A stretch of 23,188 nt of DNA from a virus. This document shows positions 1 to 7,233 of the stretch, piece after piece (position 1 is the first letter of the stretch; each line of letters opens with the position of its first letter). Both the position numbers and the translations under genes were made by a program. The notes under the pieces are model-generated. The model saw only the letters and a list, made by a program, of their open reading frames with translations, ran no database searches and was not told the origin of the DNA. The stretch lies in IMG/VR virus record IMGVR_UViG_3300010396_000103, positions 1 through 23,188 of that record; one strand, written 5' to 3'.

Positions 1-1
1 T

Positions 2-157
2 GAGGTTCAATACCGGTCCGCCGTAGCCCGGGGAACGAGAAGCCTGGATCTGCTTACCCATCGTTTGGAAACCGCCAGAATGCTGTATCGGATGCTCAAA
101 CGTGGTGAGCCGGGAAAACAGACCGATATGTACGCCCTATTCGAACAGGTGAAGTAG
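2..157 (+). CDS. 3' end of an unknown gene
   Basis: An open frame enters from the left edge and ends at the TAG at 155-157, giving the last 51 residues of a protein. The visible part is basic and looks helical (SLDLLTHRLETARMLYRMLK), ending in MYALFEQVK. It shows no family signature I recognise. It lies 53 nt upstream of the nuclease gene in the same direction, so it may belong to the same early operon. The start and most of the protein are outside the window. Confidence 0.5.
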   Translation, partial: EVQYRSAVARGTRSLDLLTHRLETARMLYRMLKRGEPGKQTDMYALFEQVK

Positions 158-210
158 CCCTGTAGTTTTTAATCCGATTTTGCCCTATATCCTTATTAAA
201 AGCCTTTTGA

Positions 211-828
211 ATGAATATTCTTGAAAAGGAGGTCGAAGACCTCATTTACAATGCCGCGTTGCGCAATCCCGAGTCTGTCAACGATAAGGGATTGTACGTT
301 CCTCTCTCTCCAATTTGGTTCCGACAATTGAATCTAGGCTCATACGGTATCGCCGACCTTGTGGCTGTGTCCATCTACAAAAAGGTAGGCGGATATAGGA
401 CAATTTCGGTGGATGTATACGAATTAAAAAAAGAGGTCATTAACGTGGGCGTTTTGTTGCAGGCCGTCGGATACGCCAAAGCGATCGAACAACTCATAGG
501 CGATAGGCTGAAAAATACCTCCATCTCCTTCAAGTTTCATCTGGTAGGCAAAAAGATTGATACCTACGGCAACTTTGTCTATATGACAGATATGCTGCCC
601 AATATTTTCCTTTATGAGTATCGGTTGGATTTTTTCGAAGGTATGACCTTTGGTAGAATGCGGGGATATGCTCAGACTAAGCCTACTCTGCCTCCCTTAA
701 GCAAATTCGAAACGGACATCCGGCTTCAACTGCAGGAGAGAGTAGGGGCTTCATTTTCGTTTGATCCTTTCCCAGAAGAGCCCGTGCAGGAAAATGAATG
801 TGCATCTATAGAAGATATACCCTTTTAA
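211..828 (+). CDS. PD-(D/E)XK-fold nuclease-like protein
   Basis: A 205-residue protein. An amino-terminal helix (LEKEVEDLI) is followed by GIADLV with Asp49, then VYELKK with Glu71 and Lys73, then a helix carrying Gln84 and Tyr88 in LQAVGYAK. This D...ExK...QxxxY arrangement is the core of RecB-like PD-(D/E)XK nucleases and restriction-type enzymes. The last 60 residues are proline- and glutamate-rich and unassigned. Its place just before the replication initiator suggests a role in phage DNA metabolism, or in degrading host DNA, but the substrate cannot be read from sequence. The ATG at 211 is chosen because the conserved amphipathic helix starts right after it. No Shine-Dalgarno sequence is visible, as is usual in Bacteroidota. 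Confidence 0.65.
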   Translation: MNILEKEVEDLIYNAALRNPESVNDKGLYVPLSPIWFRQLNLGSYGIADLVAVSIYKKVGGYRTISVDVYELKKEVINVGVLLQAVGYAKAIEQLIGDRLKNTSISFKFHLVGKKIDTYGNFVYMTDMLPNIFLYEYRLDFFEGMTFGRMRGYAQTKPTLPPLSKFETDIRLQLQERVGASFSFDPFPEEPVQENECASIEDIPF

Positions 829-837
829 ATCCACACC

Positions 838-1698
838 TTGAAGCGTTTTACAGACACAAACCTGAACCGCGAGCCTTGGTTTCGCAAATTGAAACCCAAG
901 ACGAAGTGCGCCATTCGTTTTCTTTTTGACGAATGTAACGCGGCTGGAATATGGGTAATAGACATGGAGACCTTGAGCTACTTCGTAGGTGAAGAAGTAA
1001 CCCTTGATGAACTTTTACCGGCAGTCAATTCGGATAAAGCAGACAGAATCGAGGTGTTCAATGATGACAAACTTTTCATACCCGGTTTTGTGGAATTTCA
1101 GTATGGTCGACTGTCGGAGGACTGCAAGCCACATAAGAAAATAATAGCTCTTTTAAGTAAATATAATCTCCTTGATAGGGTATACAAAGGGTATACAAAG
1201 GGTATAAATACCCTACAGGAAGAGGAAGAGGATAAGGAAGAAGAAAAGGATGGAAAGGGGGCTGGGGGAAAACCTTCTCGTCGGGCGAACATACGCATCG
1301 ATAAGGCTGACAGCCCTGAAGTAAAAGCCGCCTACCAGGAGGTTCTTGCTACAGTCGGCGAGCTCGCTGATGTGAAAGAGCAGCGAAAGGCGGTCGGCGC
1401 TTTTATCGCCGAATGTCGCCCGAACTTTATCGAACCCTACATGGATCTGTGGAATCTTTCGGTGAAAAAATACGGCGTCGCTCAGGTGGAGAATGCCAGC
1501 GAAGGCCGGCTCAAGAAATTTAAAACTCGCATCCGGGAGCCCGCTTTTGACTTCATTAAAATCTTAACCGAGATCAATCAAAGCGACTACCTGCAGGGTA
1601 AGAAAAACGATTGGAAGATCGACTGGGATTGGATATTCGAGAACGACACGAACTACCTGAAAATCATAGAAGGCAAATACAGAAACTCCGGCAACTAA
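838..1698 (+). CDS. replisome organizer / replication initiator-like protein
   Basis: A 286-residue protein read from a TTG start 9 nt after the nuclease stop. The first 110 residues (LKPKTKCAIRFLF, GIWVIDMETLSYFVG) resemble the winged-helix amino-terminal domain of phage replisome organizers. Residues about 114-142 form a low-complexity acidic/lysine linker, and the rest is helical. The gene abuts the DnaB helicase gene, with TAA directly followed by ATG. That is the usual position of an origin-binding helicase loader (compare lambda O/P or DnaD-like proteins). The linker-coding DNA holds 11-bp direct repeats, listed separately. The next in-frame ATG (963) would remove much of the conserved start, so TTG is preferred. 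Function is inferred from layout and architecture. Confidence 0.6.
   Translation: MKRFTDTNLNREPWFRKLKPKTKCAIRFLFDECNAAGIWVIDMETLSYFVGEEVTLDELLPAVNSDKADRIEVFNDDKLFIPGFVEFQYGRLSEDCKPHKKIIALLSKYNLLDRVYKGYTKGINTLQEEEEDKEEEKDGKGAGGKPSRRANIRIDKADSPEVKAAYQEVLATVGELADVKEQRKAVGAFIAECRPNFIEPYMDLWNLSVKKYGVAQVENASEGRLKKFKTRIREPAFDFIKILTEINQSDYLQGKKNDWKIDWDWIFENDTNYLKIIEGKYRNSGN
1178..1213 (+). repeat. iteron-like 11-bp direct repeats and dyad inside the initiator gene
   Basis: Two exact tandem copies of gggtatacaaa (1178-1188, 1189-1199) are followed by a third, diverged copy gggtataaata (1200-1210). The third copy is half of an inverted repeat, gggtat-aa-ataccc, at 1200-1213. A nearly pure purine tract (about 1216-1265) follows at once. 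Direct repeats at one helical turn plus an asymmetric, easily melted tract inside an initiator gene is the layout of lambda-type origins. The encoded segment (VYKGYTKGIN) is a linker, so the repeats are probably not kept for protein structure alone. Confidence 0.45.
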
Positions 1699-3174
1699 AT
1701 GGACCTCACTAACTTAAACAAAGATCGAAAGAGAAGAAAGACACCGGCCGTCGACCTGGAGAGCATGGTCTATGGGAAAATTCCTCCGCAGGACCTGGAA
1801 GCTGAAAAGGCGGTCCTCGGTGCGATCATGGTCGAGAAAAGAGCATTGGCCGAGGTGACAGATCTGCTTTCACCGGAAAAATTCTATCGAGAAGGTCACC
1901 AGATCATCTATCGCGCCATCCTGAGCCTGGATTCCAGAGGTGCGGATATAGATGAAATCACTGTAGTCGGAGAGCTTAAGCGCATGGAAAGCCTTGATGC
2001 GGTAGGAGGTGCCTACCATCTTGTCGAGTTGACGAAAGGAGTCGCTTCATCGGCCAACATAGCCTCTCACGCCCGGCAGATAGTCGAATGCTGGATGGCA
2101 CGCGAAGTGATCCGGGTAGGCGGTGAGATGGTGCAAGCCGGATACGAAGACACTCAGGACCCCTTCGAGCTCCTCGATAAGGCTGAAAAGGGCATCTCCG
2201 CGATCATGGACAGTAACGACCGGGGGAAGATCACGCCTGTCTCGGCCTCCATGGTCCGGTTCCTTCAACGTCTGGAGAAACTGAGGGCGCAAGACAGCGC
2301 CATGACCGGCATACCGGCGGGCTATGGCGGCATCGATAACATCACCCACGGTTGGCAGGATACCGACCTGATCATCTTGGCAGCCCGCCCGGCGGTCGGT
2401 AAAACGGCTTTAGCCTTGAATCTTGCCCGTCACGCTGCGTTGCGATGCAATGTCCCTACCGCCTTCTTTTCGCTGGAAATGTCCGAGGGCCAGCTCATGC
2501 AACGCCTGGTTTCCGCGGAAACCGGAATATGGCTGGACAGCATCAAGACGGGCCGGATCAACGATGAGCAGTTGGCTTACATGTACAAGCACGGGCTAGA
2601 TACAATAGCCGAGGCACCTCTTTTCATCGATGACACGCCCGCGCTGAACATCTTCGAATTGCGGGCTAAGTGCCGCCGATTGAAAAACAAGCACAGGCTG
2701 GGCTTTATCATCCTGGATTACCTCCAGCTGATGGGCGGAACGGCCGGCAAAGGGGCGAACCGGGAGCAGGAGATCAGCCAAATCTCCCGATCGCTCAAAG
2801 CACTGGCGAAGGAGCTGCAGGTGCCGTTGATCGCCCTGTCCCAACTATCGCGGGCCGTGGAGAGCCGAACGGACAAGACGCCGGTCCTCGCGGATCTGCG
2901 GGAATCGGGCGCCATTGAACAGGATGCTGATATGGTCATGTTCATGTACCGACCGGAATACTACGGGGTGATGACTGATGAGAACGGCGGATCGGTCAAG
3001 GGGGAAACCCACATCAAGATCGCTAAGCACCGGAACGGTAGCCTCGACACGGTGAAGCTAATTGCGAAGCTGGAGATACAACGATTTGAGGGCTTCGATG
3101 AACTCTCTGTCGGTCCTGCGCCGGTGAAGACAATGTGGAAACCTGTCAACCTTCCCTATAAAGACGACCTATGA
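1699..3174 (+). CDS. dnaB: replicative DNA helicase, DnaB family
   Basis: A 491-residue hexameric 5'-3' helicase of the replication fork. Residues about 27-170 match the DnaB amino-terminal domain (IPPQDLEAEKAVLGAI, FYREGHQIIYRAI). The RecA-like motor follows: Walker A ARPAVGKT at 229-236, catalytic-Glu motif SLEMS at 259, Walker B FIILDYLQLM around 336-345, and the DnaB signature LADLRESGAIEQDAD at 398-411. Length is typical for DnaB (about 450-500). All catalytic motifs are intact. The gene begins directly after the initiator stop and overlaps the next gene by ATGA, so it sits in a tightly coupled operon. The protein presumably replaces or competes with host DnaB at the phage origin. Confidence 0.95.
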   Translation: MDLTNLNKDRKRRKTPAVDLESMVYGKIPPQDLEAEKAVLGAIMVEKRALAEVTDLLSPEKFYREGHQIIYRAILSLDSRGADIDEITVVGELKRMESLDAVGGAYHLVELTKGVASSANIASHARQIVECWMAREVIRVGGEMVQAGYEDTQDPFELLDKAEKGISAIMDSNDRGKITPVSASMVRFLQRLEKLRAQDSAMTGIPAGYGGIDNITHGWQDTDLIILAARPAVGKTALALNLARHAALRCNVPTAFFSLEMSEGQLMQRLVSAETGIWLDSIKTGRINDEQLAYMYKHGLDTIAEAPLFIDDTPALNIFELRAKCRRLKNKHRLGFIILDYLQLMGGTAGKGANREQEISQISRSLKALAKELQVPLIALSQLSRAVESRTDKTPVLADLRESGAIEQDADMVMFMYRPEYYGVMTDENGGSVKGETHIKIAKHRNGSLDTVKLIAKLEIQRFEGFDELSVGPAPVKTMWKPVNLPYKDDL

Positions 3175-3602
3175 AATGGACCCTATCCCATATCAACAAA
3201 TTACTGAAGGAGGGCAAGATAGTAGCCGCCGTGATCCCTGATAAGCCCAAAAAGCTGAAGGCGAACAAAGGAAAGGTGTTCGTGAAGCCGTCGAAGGAAA
3301 AGGCGTGGATCGGCTGGTATTTGAAAATCTGGTGCGCGGAACATGGTCTTGAGCTGGAGAACGAATTTAAGTTCGACGAGGACCGGGACTACAGATTTGA
3401 TCATTGCATAAGGGCGATAAAAGTTGCCATCGAGTACGAAGGGCTAATGAGCGCGAAGAGCGGTCACACAACGATTACCGGCTATACGAAGGACACAGAC
3501 AAGTACTTTTTAGCTGAGGCACATGGGTATCGAATCATCCGGCTTACAGCCCTCAATTATAAAACCCTTCCTGAAAAACTTAACCGCTTACATCCAAATT
3601 AA
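3171..3602 (+). CDS. small PD-(D/E)XK-like endonuclease
   Basis: A 143-residue protein. The central part has RYRFDH-like spacing with Asp77 (DYRFDH), then a strand with Glu88 and Glu90 (VAIEYEG), then a His/Gly loop (SGHTT), and a final strand-helix unit HGYRIIRLT. This resembles small endonucleases of the Vsr/DUF559/resolvase-like group, where D...ExE/ExK sits on adjacent strands. It overlaps the helicase stop by ATGA and the next start by TAATG, so it is translated with the replication genes. A Holliday-junction or branched-DNA role would fit the position, but specificity is not readable. The catalytic lysine is not in the textbook place, which lowers certainty. Confidence 0.55.
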   Translation: MKWTLSHINKLLKEGKIVAAVIPDKPKKLKANKGKVFVKPSKEKAWIGWYLKIWCAEHGLELENEFKFDEDRDYRFDHCIRAIKVAIEYEGLMSAKSGHTTITGYTKDTDKYFLAEAHGYRIIRLTALNYKTLPEKLNRLHPN

Positions 3603-4147
3603 TGGCAATTCCAAAAGTATATACATCGCAGTCGATAAGCTCGGAGGTCAACAGACTGATCCGCCTGCACCCCCGGGAAAAGCTAGGGACGGCAATACTG
3701 GCCTACATAGATGAAAATTTCATACCCAAATTGGAATTGAAAATAGAGGATAAGACGCTTGATCAATTCGAGGTAATGGCAATTGTCGAGAGCTATTTCG
3801 GAGTCGCAAAAGATCAGATGCTTATTCGTTGCCGACGCCGCGCCATTCTTTACCCGCGCCAGATGGCCCAGTTTTTCCTTTACCGGCACAGTCCGCTTCA
3901 TGCGACGGGCGTTGGCAATGAATTCAACATGGACCATACTTCGGTGCTGAGTTCAATCAACAGGATCGTTGGTCTTTGTCAGTCGGATTCGAAGGTTCAG
4001 GAAGATTTTGAGAAGATCACAAAATTATTGCTTGATAAAAAAAGAGAGCTATACGGGAAAGTTATGGAAGAAGATACTTCGCCTGTTCAAGAGGCCGTCA
4101 GCATTGGAGAAAGAAACGGCCAGGATCGACGCGCTGATCAAGCTTGA
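3602..4147 (+). CDS. stand-alone DnaA domain IV-like DNA-binding protein
   Basis: A 181-residue protein. Residues about 56-145 match the carboxy-terminal DNA-binding domain of DnaA: a helix ending FGVAKDQML, then RCRRRAILYPRQMAQFFLY, then the recognition signature MDHTSVLSSINRI (110-122). In DnaA the DHTTV segment and the preceding basic residues read the DnaA box. The AAA+ ATPase domain of DnaA is absent, so this is a binding module only. It follows the helicase and a nuclease with TAATG overlap. It may bind the phage origin or mask host DnaA boxes. The last 15 residues (IGERNGQDRRADQA) look unlike the rest and overlap another reading frame, see 4104-4229. Confidence 0.75.
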   Translation: MAIPKVYTSQSISSEVNRLIRLHPREKLGTAILAYIDENFIPKLELKIEDKTLDQFEVMAIVESYFGVAKDQMLIRCRRRAILYPRQMAQFFLYRHSPLHATGVGNEFNMDHTSVLSSINRIVGLCQSDSKVQEDFEKITKLLLDKKRELYGKVMEEDTSPVQEAVSIGERNGQDRRADQA

Positions 4148-4229
4148 TCCGGACGCCACGATAAAAGATTACGTCAAGCTCGGCAACTCTTCTCCCATGG
4201 GGATAGCGAGTGCAGAAAGACAGTTGTAA
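4104..4229 (+). CDS. possible small overlapping gene or +1-frame extension of the DnaA-like gene
   Basis: In the +1 frame relative to the DnaA-like gene a TTG at 4104 opens 41 codons ending at TAA 4229. The peptide ends with KLDPDATIKDYVKLGNSSPM and looks like real protein: a regular helix then an HTH-like turn. By contrast the annotated tail of the upstream gene looks non-native. It could be a separately initiated, coupled mini-protein, the product of a programmed +1 shift, or the trace of a single-base assembly error in the upstream gene. The sequence alone cannot separate these. Confidence 0.35.
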   Translation: MEKETARIDALIKLDPDATIKDYVKLGNSSPMGIASAERQL

Positions 4230-4248
4230 ACAGAACAAAAACAAATTA

Positions 4249-5781
4249 ATGCCTAAAAAGAATTCATATCTGACTTTTAAAGACTTATTCTGCGGCGCCG
4301 GCGGCAGCTCCCAGGGTGTTCGGAATTTATCCCGAAAGCAAGGCGGCGGCATCGAGGTCAAGGTGGCCCTGAATCACTGGCCTCTGGCTATTGAAACGCA
4401 CAATACCAATTTTCCAGAGACGATGCATGACTGCACGGATATATCGGCCAGCGATCCGCGGCGTTACCCGTCAACGGACGTTTTGATTGCCAGCCCGGAA
4501 TGCACGAACCATTCGCCGGCGTCGGGCCGGAAGCGCGCCAAAACGCAGATAGAGCTCTTCAAACAAGGAAAACTGGATCCTGCCGCCGAAAGATCGCGGG
4601 CGACCATGTGGGACGTGGTCCGCTTTTCAGAATTTCACAAGTACAACGCAATCATTGTTGAGAATGTGGTGGAGGCCCGCAGCTGGGTGCCATTCGAATC
4701 CTGGCTACATGCCATGCGGTCGCTCGGCTATGAACACAAATGCGTTTACCTAAACAGTATGCATTGTCACCCCACGCCACAAAGCCGGGATAGGATGTAC
4801 ATTGTTTTTTGGCGGAAAGGGAACAGGGCGCCGAACCTGGACTTTACCCCCGCGGCCTACTGCCAGAACTGCGGGAAAGACGTTCATTCTGTCCAGACCT
4901 GGAAAAACCCCAACGTCAAGGCCGGCAAATATAAGACGCAATATCTGTATTGCTGCCCATCCTGCGGCCGGGTGGTAGAGCCCTATTATTATGCCGCCTT
5001 CAATTGCATCGATTGGTCCGACCTGGGCACCCGGATAGGGGATAGACGAAAGAAGCTGGTGCCGAAAACCATGACCAGGATTGAGGCTGGCATAGAAAAA
5101 TACGGGTCTTCCCCATTTCAAGTGGTTAATTATTCTCCTGGCTATACAAAGTCCATGTCGGATAGTCTTGGCGCCATCACCTCGCAGGATCACCACGGGC
5201 TGTTCGTTCCTTTCATCGTCAAGTTGGAGCACGACTATAAAGCCGCTCCGGCTAGTCAACCGCTGCGCCCACAGACCGTGAGACACACGGACATGCTTGT
5301 CACGGCCAATGTCAAATCCGCTGGGGAAGCCCTCCCGACCCAAACAACCTGCCAGGGCATGGGCGTAGTAACGCCGCCCTTCCTTACTGTTATGCGCGGT
5401 CAGAGCACGACAATATCCTCCATGGACCCGTTGAATTGCATATCCGCCGGTGGAATTCATTCCGGCTTAGTAACCACCGACTCCTGGAATAGCTTCTTGG
5501 CGAGCAACTACAATGGTAGTCTATGCCTGAAACACATCAGCCAGGAAATGGGATCGCTTACGGCTGTAGATCGGCACGGCCTCGCTAGTTTCAAAACGCC
5601 AGACATCGAAGATTGTTTCTACCGGATGCTGAAAGCCCCGGAGGTGAAACGAGGAATGGCCTTCGCGGACGATTACGTCGTCCTGGGTAACAGCCGCGAC
5701 CAAGTCAAGCAATGTGGAAACGCCGTAACGCCGCCGGCTATGGAGATGCTGGCCGAAAGAGTAGTGGATTCATTTGCGTAA
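4249..5781 (+). CDS. DNA (cytosine-5) methyltransferase with inserted zinc ribbon
   Basis: A 510-residue enzyme transferring methyl from S-adenosylmethionine to cytosine C5. Visible motifs: I, FKDLFCGAGG (10-19); IV, ASPECTNHS with candidate nucleophile Cys85; VI, ENV (138-140); VIII, QSRDR (178-182); X, CGNAVTPP (489-496). Motif IV reads SPEC rather than the common GPPCQ, as I recall for a branch of phage methylases. A four-cysteine zinc ribbon (Cys205, 208, 236, 239) is inserted before the target-recognition region, which holds several short G/P-T-T repeats (ALPTQTT, SLTAV). The ATG at 4249 follows an A-rich leader and puts motif I near the amino terminus; a GTG at 4210 in frame is less likely. 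No restriction partner is next to it, so self-protection against host restriction is the likely role. Confidence 0.85.
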   Translation: MPKKNSYLTFKDLFCGAGGSSQGVRNLSRKQGGGIEVKVALNHWPLAIETHNTNFPETMHDCTDISASDPRRYPSTDVLIASPECTNHSPASGRKRAKTQIELFKQGKLDPAAERSRATMWDVVRFSEFHKYNAIIVENVVEARSWVPFESWLHAMRSLGYEHKCVYLNSMHCHPTPQSRDRMYIVFWRKGNRAPNLDFTPAAYCQNCGKDVHSVQTWKNPNVKAGKYKTQYLYCCPSCGRVVEPYYYAAFNCIDWSDLGTRIGDRRKKLVPKTMTRIEAGIEKYGSSPFQVVNYSPGYTKSMSDSLGAITSQDHHGLFVPFIVKLEHDYKAAPASQPLRPQTVRHTDMLVTANVKSAGEALPTQTTCQGMGVVTPPFLTVMRGQSTTISSMDPLNCISAGGIHSGLVTTDSWNSFLASNYNGSLCLKHISQEMGSLTAVDRHGLASFKTPDIEDCFYRMLKAPEVKRGMAFADDYVVLGNSRDQVKQCGNAVTPPAMEMLAERVVDSFA

Positions 5782-5803
5782 ACACTTTTGAAAGATAGAG
5801 CAT

Positions 5804-6334
5804 ATGCCAATAGAACGACCCATATTACGATACCACGGCGGAAAGTTTTTGCTGGCTCCCTGGATCATTAGTCATTTTCCCAAGCACAGCAATTACGTGG
5901 AGTGCTTTGGCGGCGCCGGCAGCGTGCTGCTAAGGAAAAGGCGAAGTTCTGCGGAGGTCTACAATGACAAATGGGATATGGTAGTCAATCTTTTTAAAGT
6001 GCTGCGGGACGATGTCCTAGCAGAAGAATTACGACGGGGTTCCAAACCTTTATTTTCGACACCGCGAATATGGCACCCGAAGGGGGCTATAGCTGGACGG
6101 GCCATATTGTCGAAGATTCCGCAGACTGCTGGCATGCCGGCGGCCTTACATTCTGGAACGACAATAATCCGATCTATCTCATCCTGCTTCGAATGGATAG
6201 CCTTGAGCTTCGTATACGGCAGCTGGAAGAGGCGCAACATCCCTTCGGAACTTGGGAGCAGATTGATCCCGGATTCTTCCAAAGCCCCTTACTTGATAGT
6301 CTTTTTCGACGTGTCGATTCTATCGGGGTTTTAA
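5804..6334 (+). pseudogene. truncated Dam-like adenine-N6 methyltransferase remnant
   Basis: The first ~78 residues are typical of Dam-family D12-class enzymes: [15 protein letters not shown], then [15 protein letters not shown] (SAM-binding motif I), then EVYND and [16 protein letters not shown]. After about position 6037 this frame becomes arginine/serine/isoleucine-rich sequence without any Dam feature. The catalytic DPPY motif is absent, and total length (176) is well below the roughly 260-300 of intact enzymes. The coding-like signal moves to another frame (see 6070-6363). The simplest reading is a deletion that joined the 5' third of a dam-like gene to another gene. It should have no methylase activity. 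It sits 22 nt after the C5 methyltransferase, so two modification enzymes once stood side by side. Confidence 0.7.
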
Positions 6335-6363
6335 TCCGGCCAACATATCAGATAACCTATTGA
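6070..6363 (+). CDS. hypothetical protein, probably a 5'-truncated gene fused out of frame to the dam remnant
   Basis: A 97-residue open frame, +2 relative to the dam remnant. Its sequence looks like genuine protein ([35 protein letters not shown], a helix [11 protein letters not shown], then WEQIDPGFF). The protein-like character appears to extend upstream of the ATG into [12 protein letters not shown], suggesting the original start was lost at the deletion junction near 6035. I recognise no family. Whether it is still expressed from the ATG at 6070 is uncertain. Confidence 0.4.
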   Translation: MAPEGGYSWTGHIVEDSADCWHAGGLTFWNDNNPIYLILLRMDSLELRIRQLEEAQHPFGTWEQIDPGFFQSPLLDSLFRRVDSIGVLIRPTYQITY

Positions 6364-6403
6364 TATCCAATCCCTACCCTGAAAAGTGAGAACGCAGTTA
6401 ACA

Positions 6404-6916
6404 ATGACACTTACAGAACGTTTAAACCAACAACTCGAAGAGAAAGACGAGACTATCCAGGAGCTTGAGGAAAAGATTGAATCACTGGAACGGCAATTTG
6501 ATTTCAACATGTTGACTTGGCAGATGCACCGGGCATTTGAAAATGATGACTTTTCAAAACAAATGCCGTATCCCCGCCTGGAAATGCAGTTGAGTCGAGT
6601 CAGCCTCGACAATTGGTATGCCATAGAGTGGACATACGGCTTGGTCTATAAGCATTATTCGGGCACTAGCGATGAAATGCTTCGATTCATTCCCTTTTCG
6701 CGCACGGATTCTAGTGGTGGCTCGGGAAAGTTTGAAAATTGGCTTTGTGGAGGAAAATTGAGCCAACCCCACAGAGATCGCTTTCACATCCGGTCTGAAG
6801 CCATGCTTTTAAACCTGCCCGCTTATATCGTTTGCCGGGAAAAAAACATTTGCGAGAAAATTGACTTCGATGGCTATCCAATCGACAACCTTGTGAAAGG
6901 TATGCGATCAAAGTAA
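6404..6916 (+). CDS. hypothetical protein with amino-terminal coiled coil
   Basis: A 170-residue protein. Residues 1-35 form a strongly heptad-like coiled coil (LNQQLEEKDETIQELEEKI), followed by a mixed, tryptophan-containing domain with no known signature. The segment SGKFENWL is also present in the protein at 9028, with near-identical DNA beneath it (6725-6744 against 9172-9191). The ATG at 6404 is preferred to an upstream in-frame GTG (6386) because of its A-rich leader. Function unknown; it opens the accessory region. Confidence 0.6.
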   Translation: MTLTERLNQQLEEKDETIQELEEKIESLERQFDFNMLTWQMHRAFENDDFSKQMPYPRLEMQLSRVSLDNWYAIEWTYGLVYKHYSGTSDEMLRFIPFSRTDSSGGSGKFENWLCGGKLSQPHRDRFHIRSEAMLLNLPAYIVCREKNICEKIDFDGYPIDNLVKGMRSK

Positions 6917-6923
6917 TCAGCAA

Positions 6924-6933
6924 TAAGTACTTA
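6924..6933. promoter_or_regulatory. 10-bp palindrome upstream of the LuxR-type gene
   Basis: taagtactta is perfectly self-complementary and lies 24 nt before the ATG at 6958 in a 41-nt gap. It could be an operator for one of the two HTH proteins encoded next to it. A 10-bp palindrome of A/T-rich sequence can arise by chance, so support is weak. Confidence 0.25.
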
Positions 6934-6957
6934 CTACTCAACAAAGAATAACATCCA

Positions 6958-7173
6958 ATGCCACTATCCAACGACCTATTAAAGCTCAGCAGCCGGGAGA
7001 TCCAGGTGATCAGAATGGCAGCAGAAGGACACTGCTACAAGGAGATCGGCCGCGATCTCGGCATCTCCTGGCGAACCGTAGCCAACCACATGGCGAGCGT
7101 GCTAGACAAAATGAAAGCAACGTCTCAGGCGAACGCTGTATACAAGTGTATGCAGGCCGGCATCATCGCATAG
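6958..7173 (+). CDS. LuxR/GerE-type helix-turn-helix protein, no sensor domain
   Basis: A 71-residue protein made only of a LuxR-type DNA-binding domain: LSSREIQVIRMAAEGHCYKE, then the recognition unit GISWRTVANHM (35-45) and an end helix (SQANAVYKCMQAGII) typical of GerE dimerisation. There is no receiver, PAS or autoinducer domain, so regulation must come from its level or a partner. It is followed 60 nt later by an Xre-type HTH gene. It could be a phage transcription switch or late activator; the target is unknown. Confidence 0.75.
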   Translation: MPLSNDLLKLSSREIQVIRMAAEGHCYKEIGRDLGISWRTVANHMASVLDKMKATSQANAVYKCMQAGIIA

Positions 7174-7233
7174 CGAAAATTGACCAGTTTTACGTGGAAC
7201 ATCCTACCCGCTAAAGTGAAAATATCCTCAAAA

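Noticed and set aside
179-209. TTTG-N23-TTTG spacing before the first nuclease gene, as a promoter
   Set aside because: The -7 element lacks the TA and would place transcription start inside the gene.
1221-1260. Purine-rich tract as a CRISPR or tandem-repeat array
   Set aside because: No spaced repeats; it encodes an acidic/lysine linker and is better seen as part of the possible origin.
2047-3149. Several open frames on the minus strand across dnaB
   Set aside because: They lie entirely opposite a well-supported helicase gene, lack protein-like composition and are explained by its codon bias.
3523-3714. A 63-codon frame bridging the nuclease and DnaA-like genes
   Set aside because: Proline-rich shadow frame across a TAATG junction that is fully explained by the two coupled genes.
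4750-5460. A 236-codon open frame on the minus strand under the methyltransferase
   Set aside because: It is antisense to conserved methyltransferase motifs and shows no family features; long antisense frames are common in GC-richer genes.
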